Positions 25,461-33,552 of a DNA stretch of 64,000 bases are shown piece by piece. Source of the DNA: a virus. Within the stretch, counting starts at the first letter, position 1; each line of letters opens with the position of its first letter. The position numbers and the translations under genes are program-made. Under the pieces are notes generated by a model, which was not told where the DNA came from, searched no databases, and was given only the letters and a program-made list of their open reading frames with translations. Where the stretch lies: IMG/VR virus record IMGVR_UViG_3300042922_000982, positions 93,407 to 157,406 of that record. The stretch is one strand, 5' to 3'.

Positions 25461-26537
25461 CTATGCGTCGAAGGCCGTCCGCGTCCCGTACATGGTCGCG
25501 TCCCGCTCCTGCGCCTCGGCCTGCGCCTGGATATCGGCGAGCTTGGCCTTCATCTCGTCCCAGGCGGTGGCCCCGGTGCGATCGCGCACGGCTTCCACGC
25601 TCTCGACCGCTGCGCGCACCTTCTCGATGGTCATGCCGGGCTGCCGGGCGATCGCGAAGACCCGCTCCTCGCTGAGCGTCATTCCGGCGGGCTGGGGCGC
25701 CACCGACACCGCCTTGGCCATGGCCGCCGCGTACCCGTCCGCGCCCTTCTGGTACGCCGTGATCACGGCCTCGAACATGCGAAAGAACGCCTCGCGCGCC
25801 TCATCACCGATCGCCGCCGGTTGAGACTGTGTCTCCTGCGCCGGGGGCTTCGAGCGCTCCCCGACCATGCGCGCGCGGTTGGCCTCGTGGATGCGGGCCT
25901 CGGTGTGATCGATGAGCGCGAAAAACGCCGAGTGCCGGTGCCGGGGCTCGGCAGGCGGCGCGGCCACGGGCTCGGCGATCGCCTGCGCGCGATCATCGGC
26001 GATTCGCCCCACCATGCCGCCGGGCACGGGCTCGTCGGCGCCGCGCTCGACCGTGGTGCCGTCGTAGGTGTAGACGAAGCCCGCCACGAGCCCCATGCTG
26101 TCGAGCGAGGCGGCCAGGGGCGTCGGCATGACGGTGTAGCCCCGGTTCGTGGCCTCGTGCCATTGGCCCAGGTGGAAGCCGCCCGCCGTGGTGTGCGCGC
26201 GCACCCCCACCTGCGGCTCGGGCCAATCGATCAGCACCGAGCGCCGCGTGGCGATCGCCGCCTTGCGCCCCCACCAGGCCGGGCGCCTGAATTGCGGCCA
26301 GCGGGGAGCCGGGAGCCTGAGCGCCCAGCCGAGCGCGCCCCTGAGCTTGCCGTCCAGCTTGCCCTCGACGCCCCACTGGATGCCCCAGGCGAGCGCGATG
26401 ATCACGCCGTTGATCGCCATGTTGGCGACGAGCGTCGGCGGGTGGATCTTGAGCACGGTCGGCAGGGCGATCAACGTGCCTGCGGTGATGCCGATGGTGA
26501 CGGGCCAGCCGATGTTGGGGACGAATTTCTTGGCCAT
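25461..26537 (-). CDS. membrane-anchored hypothetical protein
   Basis: 358 residues. The ATG at 26537 carries an AGAGGAGAACCGCGCC leader. Two N-terminal hydrophobic segments (GWPVTIGITAGTLIALPTVL and MAINGVIIALAWGIQWGV) are followed by a cytoplasmic-type domain with VGVRAHTTAGGFHLGQWHE and a helical C-terminal half (FFRMFEAVITAYQKGADGY, TIEKVRAAVESVEAVRDR). No known motif. It lies directly downstream of terminase. Confidence 0.75.
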   Translation of the reverse strand: MAKKFVPNIGWPVTIGITAGTLIALPTVLKIHPPTLVANMAINGVIIALAWGIQWGVEGKLDGKLRGALGWALRLPAPRWPQFRRPAWWGRKAAIATRRSVLIDWPEPQVGVRAHTTAGGFHLGQWHEATNRGYTVMPTPLAASLDSMGLVAGFVYTYDGTTVERGADEPVPGGMVGRIADDRAQAIAEPVAAPPAEPRHRHSAFFALIDHTEARIHEANRARMVGERSKPPAQETQSQPAAIGDEAREAFFRMFEAVITAYQKGADGYAAAMAKAVSVAPQPAGMTLSEERVFAIARQPGMTIEKVRAAVESVEAVRDRTGATAWDEMKAKLADIQAQAEAQERDATMYGTRTAFDA

Positions 26538-26600
26538 GGCGCGGTTCTCCTCTGGGGCGGGGCCCCCTGGTTGGCGGTGGAGTGCGGTTGCTTGCAGGCG

Positions 26601-26606
26601 ATGGTA
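26601..26606 (-). promoter_or_regulatory. -10-like TACCAT
   Basis: The minus strand reads TGTAGTACCATCGCC overlapping the end of the 107-aa gene, 64 nt before the next start. It is similar to the box at 25386-25391. Weak evidence, no -35. Confidence 0.3.
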
Positions 26607-26930
26607 CTACAGGCGGATCTGGATGGGCAAGTTGCACGCCGGGCACGGCGCCACCTTGGCGGTCACCTCGACCGTGACGTAGCCCTTGTGGTGCGGGCAA
26701 TACACGTCGCGGGTGCGGGGCATCGCCGTGGCGGGCGCCTCCTCGCGCCGCTTGGCGATCGCCCGGCGGGTGTAGTCGACCATCATGTCGGCGGTGTGCT
26801 GCGCGTCGAGCCGCACGGGGTCCATGGCCGGGCCCGGCGGCAGGCCCTCGATGACGTCCGCGCCGCCCTGCTCGTAGCCGATCACGAACGCGTCTAGTTG
26901 ATCCAGGGTGTAGTCGGGGGGAATTTGCAT
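26607..26930 (-). CDS. small protein carrying the terminase zinc-ribbon tail
   Basis: 107 residues. The N-terminal 70 residues are unrelated to terminase (YTLDQLDAFVIGYEQGG, MMVDYTRRAIAKRR). The last 36 residues, RTRDVYCPHHKGYV then APCPACNLPIQIRL, are a near copy of the C-terminus of the adjacent terminase (NTRDVWCPHHKGHV then APCPVCDLPIQSRL). A CPHH...CPxC ribbon is implied. It may bind the same partner as terminase or regulate it. Confidence 0.8.
   Translation of the reverse strand: MQIPPDYTLDQLDAFVIGYEQGGADVIEGLPPGPAMDPVRLDAQHTADMMVDYTRRAIAKRREEAPATAMPRTRDVYCPHHKGYVTVEVTAKVAPCPACNLPIQIRL
26608..26717 (-). repeat. direct repeat copy A of terminase tail segment
   Basis: About 110 bp encoding the ribbon of the 107-aa protein. 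The second copy is at about 26956-27066 inside the terminase gene. The nucleotide match is clear by eye, including the shared stretch GGGCACGGCGCCACCTT. Confidence 0.7.
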
Positions 26931-26954
26931 GGGGGTCTCCTGCTATGCCGGGCC

Positions 26955-28970
26955 CTAGAGCCGGGACTGGATGGGCAAGTCGCACACGGGGCACGGCGCC
27001 ACCTTCTCGGTCGCGTCGATCTCGACGTGCCCCTTGTGGTGGGGGCACCACACGTCGCGGGTGTTCTTGGGGCGATCGTCTTGCGGGTGGCGATCGCCGT
27101 CTTGCACCGAGCCCGCCCCGCGCGGCAGGTCGAAGAACACGGACGCGCCTCCCGAGCGGGTGATCGCCTGGTGCGCGACCACCATGACCGCATCGAGCGC
27201 GTCGTCGGTCTGCACCGGGCCCGCCGTGGGGGCGTGGGCTGCGATCAGGCGCTTCTTTTTGGTGTTGCGGCCCTTGAGGCTCTTGAGCGCGGCCATCATT
27301 TCGCGTTTGAGCAGCATGATCGAGTAGATCGGCCACTTGGTCTCGTCGTCGTCCCAGCCGTCTTTCTCAAGCTCCTTGTCGGCCATGGCCCACAATTCCG
27401 GCGGCGTCTCGGGCAGGGCCAGGCGCTCCTCGAACACCAGCTGCTTGAAGTTGGTGGCCAGCTCGTCGTTGAAGACGTCCGTGAAGGTCGTCTTGATCGC
27501 GTTGATGCCCATGTCCTCGAGGTCCTGGATCATCTGGATGCTGCTGAATTGGTCGAAGGATACCTGCGTCACCGTGACCCGCTTGGCGATCCGCTTGATG
27601 AACGGCAGCAGCTCCTTGGTGTAACCCACCTCGCGGTTGAACGCGCGAATCAGGTCGATCACGACCACGCCCTTGCGGACGTGCCCGACGGCCACCACGA
27701 GGCGATCGCCGCCTTCGGAGGTGTCGACGTGCACCACGCGCTCGTACTTGCGCGCGTCCTTGACGAACGCCTCTTCAAGCTCCCGATCCGAGATGGTGCC
27801 GAGCGGCATGGCCGCCGTGCGCCCGGTCAGGGCGGTGTAGAGCTTGACCATGGCCTCGAATTGGCTCGCCACGTTGGGCAGCAGGTTCTTGGCGCCGGTG
27901 AAGAATTGCGCGCCGTACTCGGTCTCGGCGACGTCGGGGTCCTTGCGGTACTCGGCGGCGTAGTCGTCTTTCGTCTCGCCGGGGATCATCTCCCACGAGG
28001 CCAGCTGCACCACGAGCGCGTTCTCGAACGTGCCCGCGATCGCCTGGCAGTACAACTCGTAGAGCACGCCGTCGGCCTCGGCGGGCGAGGACAGGATCAG
28101 CACGATGCCCTTCCCCTTGGCGCGGGTCTTGACCGCGCTTCGGATGGCGGTGTAGAGCGCGCGATCCGATCGAGGCCCCGACGTCTTCTCGGCGAAGGCG
28201 ATCTCGTCGTGGATGTAAACGACCGTGTCACGGCCACGGCCCGACTTGGAGTTAGACGAGCCCCGCTCCGCCCACAGGTGCTTGCCGAACTTCATCATGC
28301 CTTTGATCGGCGGGCTATACCGGCCGTTGAACCACTTGACGCGCTCGATGAAGCTGACGAACGCATCGAAGAACTCGCCCGCCTGCGCGGCCGAGGTGGC
28401 CACGTTCTGGATGCGCAGCGCCTTCAAGGCGGCCAGGTTGAACAGGGCGTGCGGGTTCGGCTGACTCAGGATGCGGTGGCCCTGGTGCCCGGCCGTGCCT
28501 GCCGCGAAGGTGGTCTTACCGCCGCCACGGCCGATGATCAGCACGATCGTCCGGGGCTCCGAGCTATTGTCGTCCAGGCTCTCGAAGACCTGGGCGTACG
28601 GGTTTTTGCGGCTCTTCAGGTACGCCCAATCGGCCACCTCGTCGTACCAGTAGACGCCCGCGTCGTCCTGCTCGACGCAATGGCCCATGGTGCGCATCAG
28701 CTTCTCGCCGTCGAAGCCCAAGCACATGGTCGCGGCATCGAACGGGTAGCGCGCCAGGCGCGTGTCGAGCGGCCGGTGATTGGCGGCGTTGTCGATCACC
28801 TTGGCGAGCAGCCGCTGGCGCGGGCGCAGGATCATGTGCGCCCAGTCCTCGTGCTCCAGAAACACGTCGAGCGGCACGACCTCACCCGATTGATCTGTGC
28901 CCTCTTCGAGCATCGAGATCATGCGGGTGTAGGCGTCGTCCGCCAGGATGGTCTTGCTCGCCACCGCCAT
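26955..28970 (-). CDS. terminase large subunit (TerL) with C-terminal zinc ribbon
   Basis: 671 residues. ATPase domain: Walker A IIGRGGGKTTFAAG near 145, Walker B VVYIHDEIAFAEK near 255, coupling motif LILSSPAEADG near 295. RNase-H-like nuclease domain: VVHVDTSEGGDRLVVAVGHV, SFDQFSSIQMIQDLEDMG and TDDALDAVMVVAHQA supply the acidic residues. TerL docks on the portal, translocates DNA into the head and cuts concatemers. The last 36 residues (CPHHKGHV...CPVCDLPIQ) are a ribbon not usual in TerL and duplicated in the next gene. Confidence 0.95.
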   Translation of the reverse strand: MAVASKTILADDAYTRMISMLEEGTDQSGEVVPLDVFLEHEDWAHMILRPRQRLLAKVIDNAANHRPLDTRLARYPFDAATMCLGFDGEKLMRTMGHCVEQDDAGVYWYDEVADWAYLKSRKNPYAQVFESLDDNSSEPRTIVLIIGRGGGKTTFAAGTAGHQGHRILSQPNPHALFNLAALKALRIQNVATSAAQAGEFFDAFVSFIERVKWFNGRYSPPIKGMMKFGKHLWAERGSSNSKSGRGRDTVVYIHDEIAFAEKTSGPRSDRALYTAIRSAVKTRAKGKGIVLILSSPAEADGVLYELYCQAIAGTFENALVVQLASWEMIPGETKDDYAAEYRKDPDVAETEYGAQFFTGAKNLLPNVASQFEAMVKLYTALTGRTAAMPLGTISDRELEEAFVKDARKYERVVHVDTSEGGDRLVVAVGHVRKGVVVIDLIRAFNREVGYTKELLPFIKRIAKRVTVTQVSFDQFSSIQMIQDLEDMGINAIKTTFTDVFNDELATNFKQLVFEERLALPETPPELWAMADKELEKDGWDDDETKWPIYSIMLLKREMMAALKSLKGRNTKKKRLIAAHAPTAGPVQTDDALDAVMVVAHQAITRSGGASVFFDLPRGAGSVQDGDRHPQDDRPKNTRDVWCPHHKGHVEIDATEKVAPCPVCDLPIQSRL
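26956..27066 (-). repeat. direct repeat copy B of terminase tail segment
   Basis: The counterpart of 26608-26717, about 350 bp away in the same orientation. It encodes the terminase C-terminal ribbon. Confidence 0.7.
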
Positions 28971-28973
28971 GGG

Positions 28974-29372
28974 TCAGTCCTGCCGTTTCTGGGTGCGCGG
29001 CGCGTGCTGCGCCTCGATGGCGTGATCGGCGGCCAGGCTGCGCAAGTTGGCCGCGATCGCCGCCGCGCCGGGGTCGCCTAGCGCCTCCACCTGCCGGGCG
29101 ATCGCGCTCAATTGCCGGTTCATGCGCATGAGCCGATCGGTGCTACCGGCCAGGGCCCGCAAATCCGCCAGGGCGGGCAGGAGGCCGTTGAGCGCACGGT
29201 GCGCGTCAAGCTCGGCCTGCCGGGCGCGGCCGTCGGGTGGAATCTCGACCATGTACGTGCCCGTCACATGGCACACCTCGAAGCGCGCTTCCGGGTCGTG
29301 CCGCTGGGCGATCTCCTCCGGGGTGGCCACCCGGTACAGGGGCTCGCCCTGGTGCGCGGTGGGGTTAGGCAT
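28974..29372 (-). CDS. hypothetical helical protein
   Basis: 132 residues. The ATG at 29372 overlaps the upstream gene by 8 nt; a longer frame is rejected since it would lie within that gene. N-terminus LYRVATPEEIAQRHDPEAR, then a beta hairpin (EVCHVTGTYMVEIPPDG) and a helical C-terminal half (LRALAGSTDRLMRMNRQL). It is immediately upstream of terminase, so a packaging accessory role is possible. Confidence 0.7.
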   Translation of the reverse strand: MPNPTAHQGEPLYRVATPEEIAQRHDPEARFEVCHVTGTYMVEIPPDGRARQAELDAHRALNGLLPALADLRALAGSTDRLMRMNRQLSAIARQVEALGDPGAAAIAANLRSLAADHAIEAQHAPRTQKRQD

Positions 29373-29763
29373 CGCTTGCGCCCTCCGAGGCCCCTTGCCG
29401 GGCATCGTGGGGGCCGCGCTGGGCCATCGCGCGCCGCTCATCCTGGGCCGCATGGACGGCGCGGAGGACCTGGGTCTCCAGGTGGCGCAGCGCGGCGATC
29501 GCCACCTCGCCCAGCGGGGTGTCCGGGTCGGCGATCATGTGGTCCTTGTAGATGCCGGGGTAGTGCGATCGCAGGTAGTCCCGCAGCCGCTCGGGGTCGC
29601 CCAAGACGGCGACGCCTGTGCGGTCGGGGCCGAGCGCGTAGTCGATCCCGATCAGGACGTGTTCGCCCTGGGCCTGCTCGCCCTGCCACCGCTGGCCGGG
29701 GTCGGTGAAGGCGCGCGGGTTGGGGGTGGCGTTGAGGGCCTGCTCGGCGTGGGTGTCGTGCAT
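29365..29763 (-). CDS. hypothetical protein
   Basis: 132 residues. The mid-protein segment EHVLIGIDYALGPDRTGVAV has the shape of an RNase-H-like first strand (hydrophobic strand, then D, then TG), and LGEVAIAALRHLETQVLRAV is a long helix. No full active site is visible, so no function is assigned. It is in an operon with terminase. Confidence 0.65.
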   Translation of the reverse strand: MHDTHAEQALNATPNPRAFTDPGQRWQGEQAQGEHVLIGIDYALGPDRTGVAVLGDPERLRDYLRSHYPGIYKDHMIADPDTPLGEVAIAALRHLETQVLRAVHAAQDERRAMAQRGPHDARQGASEGASDA

Positions 29764-29766
29764 GGG

Positions 29767-30465
29767 TTAGCTCCCTTGGCTCTGGAGGCGGGCGAGTTCC
29801 TTGGCGATCGCCCGCGCGTTTTCGGGACAGACGGTGTTGATGGCGCTCTGCACGTTGGTCATGAACCGTTCGAGCGCCTGGTAGTTGTAGAAGGTGCCGA
29901 CCACGTTGTTGTACTTGTCCACGATGTCGGACACGGCCTTCTCGGCTTTCAGTGCCTCGCCCTCCAGCCGGGCGACGTCGCCGTAGCCCACCTGTAGCAG
30001 CGCGGGCTTGTGGCGCACCGTGATCTCGGACACCTCCTCGGCGCCGCAGCGCGTGCACAATCCGGGGTACTGGTGCCCGTCGGGGCTGCCGAGCACAAAG
30101 TAGCGCGCGTGGCGGGCATCGAGCTCGATGCGCTTGGCGATCGCCTTCACGCGGCCGATCGCGTTGGTCAGCTCGGTTATCATGTCCAGGCCGCCGACCA
30201 GGGCGCCGACGCGGGTGGTGCTATCCGCCTGGGGCGGCAAGCCGCCTGCGGGCATGGCGCGCCCCACGCTACCCGCCACCTTGGCCGCGATCGCCGCCTC
30301 GGCCTTCTTGCGCAGCGCGATCGCCGTCGGCTTCGACACGCCGGTCACGGCCTTGACCTCCTCGAGCGTCACCTTGCGCCCGATCATGGCCGCCGCCTCG
30401 AGCAAGTCGATCACGGCGGGCAGTTGTTTGTCCTTCGGCAGCTTGCCGGGGCTAGTTTCCGACAC
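29767..30465 (-). CDS. HTH protein, candidate small terminase subunit
   Basis: 232 residues from a GTG at 30465, overlapping the upstream gene by 14 nt. Residues 20-60 form a helix-turn-helix (VIDLLEAAAMIGRKVTLEEV, VTGVSKPTAIALRKKAE). A CxxC pair (GLCTRCGAEEV) and a long helical region follow (GEALKAEKAVSDIVDKYNN). It lies three genes upstream of TerL, where small terminase subunits that recognise the packaging site usually occur. The assignment is inferred from HTH plus position only. Confidence 0.6.
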   Translation of the reverse strand: MSETSPGKLPKDKQLPAVIDLLEAAAMIGRKVTLEEVKAVTGVSKPTAIALRKKAEAAIAAKVAGSVGRAMPAGGLPPQADSTTRVGALVGGLDMITELTNAIGRVKAIAKRIELDARHARYFVLGSPDGHQYPGLCTRCGAEEVSEITVRHKPALLQVGYGDVARLEGEALKAEKAVSDIVDKYNNVVGTFYNYQALERFMTNVQSAINTVCPENARAIAKELARLQSQGS

Positions 30466-31333
30466 GGGCGGCCTCCTTTCGGCGTGGGCGGGCGTAGATG
30501 GGGCGGTTGCACAGCGCGGCGGGGCGATCGGCGCCGCCGTGGTGCTTGGCGTACTGGTGGCAGGCCGGGCAGCGGCCCCGCACGAAGCCCTTCCCGGTGC
30601 GATCGCACGGCGGGTTCACGCACACGGCGCCCCGGCGGGCGATCGCCTCGCGCCAGGCGACAAGCTCCTGCGCCGTGCGATCGCGATCGTGCTGCTCGTG
30701 GAATCGGGTGCACCCGGCGCAGCGCCCGTAGCGCGTCCGCCCCGCGATCGTCGGCCCGGCGCACACGATGCACGCGGGTCGGACGCCCGCGAGCCTGCTC
30801 TCCAGCGCGGCGATCGCCTCGCGCGTGATGTCCTCGCCATGCTTGCGCCGGTACACGTAGCACCTCACGCAGCGGCCCTTGCGCGGCTTCTCGGTGGGGG
30901 CCGTGCAGTTGACGCACTCGGACACGATCACCCGTTTCTGGCGCGGGCCCGTTTTCTCGTAGCCGGGCCCCCAGCCGCGCCGCTCGACGCCGTCGGTCGA
31001 GCCGCGCTGGTAGCCCGTGGGCGGGCGATCGACGCTGCGCAGGCGCCGGTACTCGTAGCACGCATGGCAGCGGCCCTTGCGGGGCTGCTCGGTGAGGCGC
31101 TTGCAGTTGCCGCAACAGACGGCGGGCTTGGGGGGGACGCCACTCGCGCGGCGCCGGGGCGCCCGGTCCGGATCGCGCTCGGTGCCGTAGCGGCGTATGT
31201 GGTTGTAGCACCTCACGCACCGCCCGGCGACCAGCTTGACGATCGCCCGGCCGTCGGGGCAGATGGCGTTGGCGCACACGCCGGGTGGGATCGGCTTCCG
31301 GCCGCCGCGCTGCGGGGCGAACACGCTACTCAT
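30452..31333 (-). CDS. five-fold zinc-ribbon repeat protein
   Basis: 293 residues with five tandem units of the type CxxC-(8-14)-GRCxxCYxYRR: CANAICPDG...GRCVRCYNHIRR; CCGNCKRL...GRCHACYEYRR; CVNCTAPT...GRCVRCYVYRR; CIVCAGPT...GRCAGCTRF; CVNPPCDR...GRCPACHQY. Each unit should bind one zinc, giving an array of about 50-60-residue spacing. Basic residues around the ribbons suggest nucleic-acid binding. No such repeat family is known to me by name. Confidence 0.8.
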   Translation of the reverse strand: MSSVFAPQRGGRKPIPPGVCANAICPDGRAIVKLVAGRCVRCYNHIRRYGTERDPDRAPRRRASGVPPKPAVCCGNCKRLTEQPRKGRCHACYEYRRLRSVDRPPTGYQRGSTDGVERRGWGPGYEKTGPRQKRVIVSECVNCTAPTEKPRKGRCVRCYVYRRKHGEDITREAIAALESRLAGVRPACIVCAGPTIAGRTRYGRCAGCTRFHEQHDRDRTAQELVAWREAIARRGAVCVNPPCDRTGKGFVRGRCPACHQYAKHHGGADRPAALCNRPIYARPRRKEAARVGN

Positions 31334-31436
31334 GCGACACCTCGCGCGCGCCGGTGAACGCGCAGACGGCCAGGTGGGCGATCGCGTAGACGGCCACGGC
31401 CCCCAAAGACACGATCAACGGGTGGGCCTGGATCAC
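31326..31436 (-). CDS. single-span membrane miniprotein (36 aa)
   Basis: GTG start overlapping the previous stop (GTGA) and stop overlapping the next start. The sequence has one hydrophobic span (LIVSLGAVAVYAIAHLAVCA) and a short charged tail GAREVSHE. Perfect packing between two real genes supports it. Function unknown. Confidence 0.6.
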   Translation of the reverse strand: MIQAHPLIVSLGAVAVYAIAHLAVCAFTGAREVSHE

Positions 31437-31798
31437 GACGCGCCCTCCGCCGTGCCCGCAGGCGCGGGCATCTCGGCCGTGGTGGCGTCAATCACCGCCA
31501 TGGCGTCATCGAAGGTGAGCTTGTAGCCGCAATTCGGGCAGCATCCGGGCTTGCCGCCGCCGAAGGTCAGCCGGATGGCGCGGTTGCGCAGCGACCCCGA
31601 CACCACGATCAAGCCCTTGGCCGCCAGGCTCTTGAGGTGGTAGTCCACGGTGCTGGTGCTGCGCATGCCGAGCGCCTGGCCGATCTCGCGCACGGTGGGC
31701 GGGTAGCCCTCGGTGCTGAAGTACTCCTGAATGAACGCGAGCACGTCCAGGTGGCGGTCGGTCTGCGCCCGGTTGCGGGTCTTGACGGGGAGGGTCAT
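31433..31798 (-). CDS. LexA-type winged-helix protein with zinc ribbon
   Basis: 121 residues. Residues 15-80 closely follow the LexA DNA-binding domain: LDVLAFIQEYFSTEGYPPTV, REIGQALGMRSTSTVDYHL, KSLAAKGLIVVSGSLRNRAI. The LexA autopeptidase domain is absent; instead a short C-terminus has CCPNCGYKLT. It may bind SOS-box-like operators as a competitor of host LexA or regulate phage genes. Start chosen at 31798 with a GAGGAATCCGCC leader. Confidence 0.8.
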   Translation of the reverse strand: MTLPVKTRNRAQTDRHLDVLAFIQEYFSTEGYPPTVREIGQALGMRSTSTVDYHLKSLAAKGLIVVSGSLRNRAIRLTFGGGKPGCCPNCGYKLTFDDAMAVIDATTAEMPAPAGTAEGAS

Positions 31799-31815
31799 GG
31801 CGGATTCCTCGGGTT

Positions 31816-32160
31816 CTAGAGGCGGAAGGACAACCGGCGGTCGGTGCCGAGCAGGGGGTGGCGGGTTTCGAGCAGCATGGCCGGGCGATCGCCGAGCTTC
31901 CAGCCGCCGTAGGACGGCGTGGGGTAGGTGTGCGCCACGCGGATGTCCTCGTACGCGAACCAGACGCGGTAGGCCGTCGGGACGTGGCGCGTGCGCGGGA
32001 TCATGATCTTGCCGCAGGGCACGTAGTACGTCTCGGTGTGGGCGGGCACCACGTCGCGGTAGGTCACGACCGCCTCCACCGGCTCGATGTCTCGGCCGCA
32101 CCCGCTCAGGGCCAACAGGGCAAGCTGGGCGATCGCCCAGCGCGCGACGACCCTACCCAC
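31816..32160 (-). CDS. lipoprotein
   Basis: 114 residues from a GTG at 32160, overlapping the upstream lipoprotein gene by 8 nt. Signal peptide with lipobox LLALSGC at residues 15-21, so the mature protein would start at Cys21. The mature part is beta-rich (VEAVVTYRDVVPAHTETYYV, MIPRTRHVPTAYRVWFAYED). It resembles 35928-36377 in its VVPxxTE...PCG..IPRTR pattern. Likely periplasm-facing in a Gram-negative-type envelope. Confidence 0.7.
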   Translation of the reverse strand: MGRVVARWAIAQLALLALSGCGRDIEPVEAVVTYRDVVPAHTETYYVPCGKIMIPRTRHVPTAYRVWFAYEDIRVAHTYPTPSYGGWKLGDRPAMLLETRHPLLGTDRRLSFRL

Positions 32161-32287
32161 GGGGGATGACCAGGCCAAGCGGGAGCCTGTGGCGCCGGGG
32201 CTCGAGGGCGCGCACCGGGCACCCGGCCAGCAAGGAGAGCGAGAGCGTGCCCGCGAGCAAGTAGAGCAGGCCGGACCTAGTCGGCAT
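32153..32287 (-). CDS. very short lipoprotein (44 aa)
   Basis: Encodes a signal sequence (GLLYLLAGTLSLSLLAGC) with lipobox LLAGC at 19-23 and a mature peptide of about 22 residues (CPVRALEPRRHRLPLGLVI). It overlaps both neighbours. The size and Pro/Arg content recall small outer-membrane lipoproteins such as o-spanins (Rz1 type), but no i-spanin partner overlaps it. Confidence 0.6.
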   Translation of the reverse strand: MPTRSGLLYLLAGTLSLSLLAGCPVRALEPRRHRLPLGLVIPRG

Positions 32288-32744
32288 GGGCGGCCTCCTG
32301 CTTGATCAGCACCTGGCGATCGCGGCTCTCGCGCACGATCCAGGCGTTGGCGTGCGGGAACCAGCCATCGAAGAAGGCCACGGCCGCCTCCACGGTGGGA
32401 AACACCGCATCTTTGATCCAATCGGCGGTGGGGTGGTAGTAGTTGTCGCAGAAGGTGCCGCGCTTGGTGAGCACCTGATCGTCGAGGGCGTAGGTGATCA
32501 CCCAGCCCTCGTACGGCTTGCGCATGGTCTCGCCCTCGACCCTTGTAAGGAAGAACTCCTTGTACGCGCCGGGGGCGTGGAGCCGGAAGGCGATCGCCAT
32601 CGCGAGCAAACGATCAGCGCGCTCCAGCGGGGTCTCGGGCGCGCGCGGCGGCGCGGGGCGGGCCGTGGCGCGGACGGTGGCCATCTGGGAGGCCGGGGGC
32701 TCGGGGGGCACGTAGGACGGGCTCTTCTTGGTGCGGTGATCCAT
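32277..32744 (-). CDS. hypothetical protein
   Basis: 155 residues. Pro/Ala-rich first 40 residues, then an ordered domain (YEGWVITYALDDQVLTKRG, YYHPTADWIKDAVFPTVEAA, AFFDGWFPHANAWIVRE). No Cys pair or catalytic motif. It has good codon-pattern continuity with neighbours. Function unknown. Confidence 0.75.
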   Translation of the reverse strand: MDHRTKKSPSYVPPEPPASQMATVRATARPAPPRAPETPLERADRLLAMAIAFRLHAPGAYKEFFLTRVEGETMRKPYEGWVITYALDDQVLTKRGTFCDNYYHPTADWIKDAVFPTVEAAVAFFDGWFPHANAWIVRESRDRQVLIKQEAAHAD

Positions 32745-32761
32745 GGGGTATCCTCCGGGGG

Positions 32762-33169
32762 TTAGAACGGGGCGATGGGCAGCGGCTTCTTGCGGGTGTA
32801 GGTGACGGAGAAGGTCTCGTCAACCGCCGGGGTGAAGGCGAACAGGCCCTTGTAGGTGTGGTCGATCGCCCGGTAGAACGTGGTGGCCGCCACGCGGTAG
32901 GCGTAGGCCACCATGAGGCGCTCGGGGTTGTCGGGGTGCTTCCAGATGCTGAACACGCACTCGGTGGCGGGCACGTAACACAGCCAATTCGGCCCCATGC
33001 GGATCACGTCGTCGAGCGCCTGGAACGCGGGCATCTCGACCCAGAGCGCCATGGCCGCCGTCGCCTCCGCCCCCTGCGCGGGGTCCACCACCAGGCGCAA
33101 GAAGCCGGGGGCGATCGAGTCGCCGCGCAGCGGCGCGACCAGCTCGGGGATCTCTTTTTTGGGCTCCAT
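32762..33169 (-). CDS. hypothetical protein
   Basis: 135 residues. The ATG at 33169 follows AGGAGAGCCCC. It is rich in aromatic beta segments (MGPNWLCYVPATECVFSIW, MVAYAYRVAATTFYRAI, DETFSVTYTRKKPLPIAPF). No recognised domain. Confidence 0.75.
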   Translation of the reverse strand: MEPKKEIPELVAPLRGDSIAPGFLRLVVDPAQGAEATAAMALWVEMPAFQALDDVIRMGPNWLCYVPATECVFSIWKHPDNPERLMVAYAYRVAATTFYRAIDHTYKGLFAFTPAVDETFSVTYTRKKPLPIAPF

Positions 33170-33216
33170 GGGGCTCTCCTGTTGACATGCGCCACCGGCC
33201 GGGTAGGCGCGCCGTG

Positions 33217-33552
33217 TCATACCTCGTATGGGGTGTAACGCGGGGGCTCGATGGGCGAAACCGGCGCCGCGCCGCTATCCGTGGGCGGCTCCACGATCGC
33301 CATGCGCTTGACGAACCCGCGAATGACGGCCACCTGCTCGTCGTGCGCGCGCCGGTAGCGGCGAACCTGGCGCTGCGCACGCGACACCGCCCCGCCCATG
33401 AGCACCGCGCCGAGGAACAGGCCGACCCCCACGCCGGACAGCCCGGTCGTGAACACCAGCACCAGCGCCTGGTCGGCGGCGAGCGTGGCGCCCACCCCCA
33501 CCCCGGCGATCGCCGAGGCGCCCAGCAGCACCTGCGCCGTCACGGGCGCCAC
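33217..33552 (-). CDS. two-span membrane protein
   Basis: 111 residues from a GTG at 33552. Two Gly/Ala-rich hydrophobic spans (VLLGASAIAGVGVGATLAA and VLVFTTGLSGVGVGLFLGAV) are followed by a basic cytosolic-type tail (RAQRQVRRYRRAHDEQ). The topology resembles small holins but no lysis gene is near; the lysis cassette is at 61-64 kb. Confidence 0.7.
   Translation of the reverse strand: MAPVTAQVLLGASAIAGVGVGATLAADQALVLVFTTGLSGVGVGLFLGAVLMGGAVSRAQRQVRRYRRAHDEQVAVIRGFVKRMAIVEPPTDSGAAPVSPIEPPRYTPYEV

Noticed and set aside
33217-33552. Holin call for the two-span membrane protein
   Set aside because: The lysis genes are 28 kb away; topology alone is not enough.
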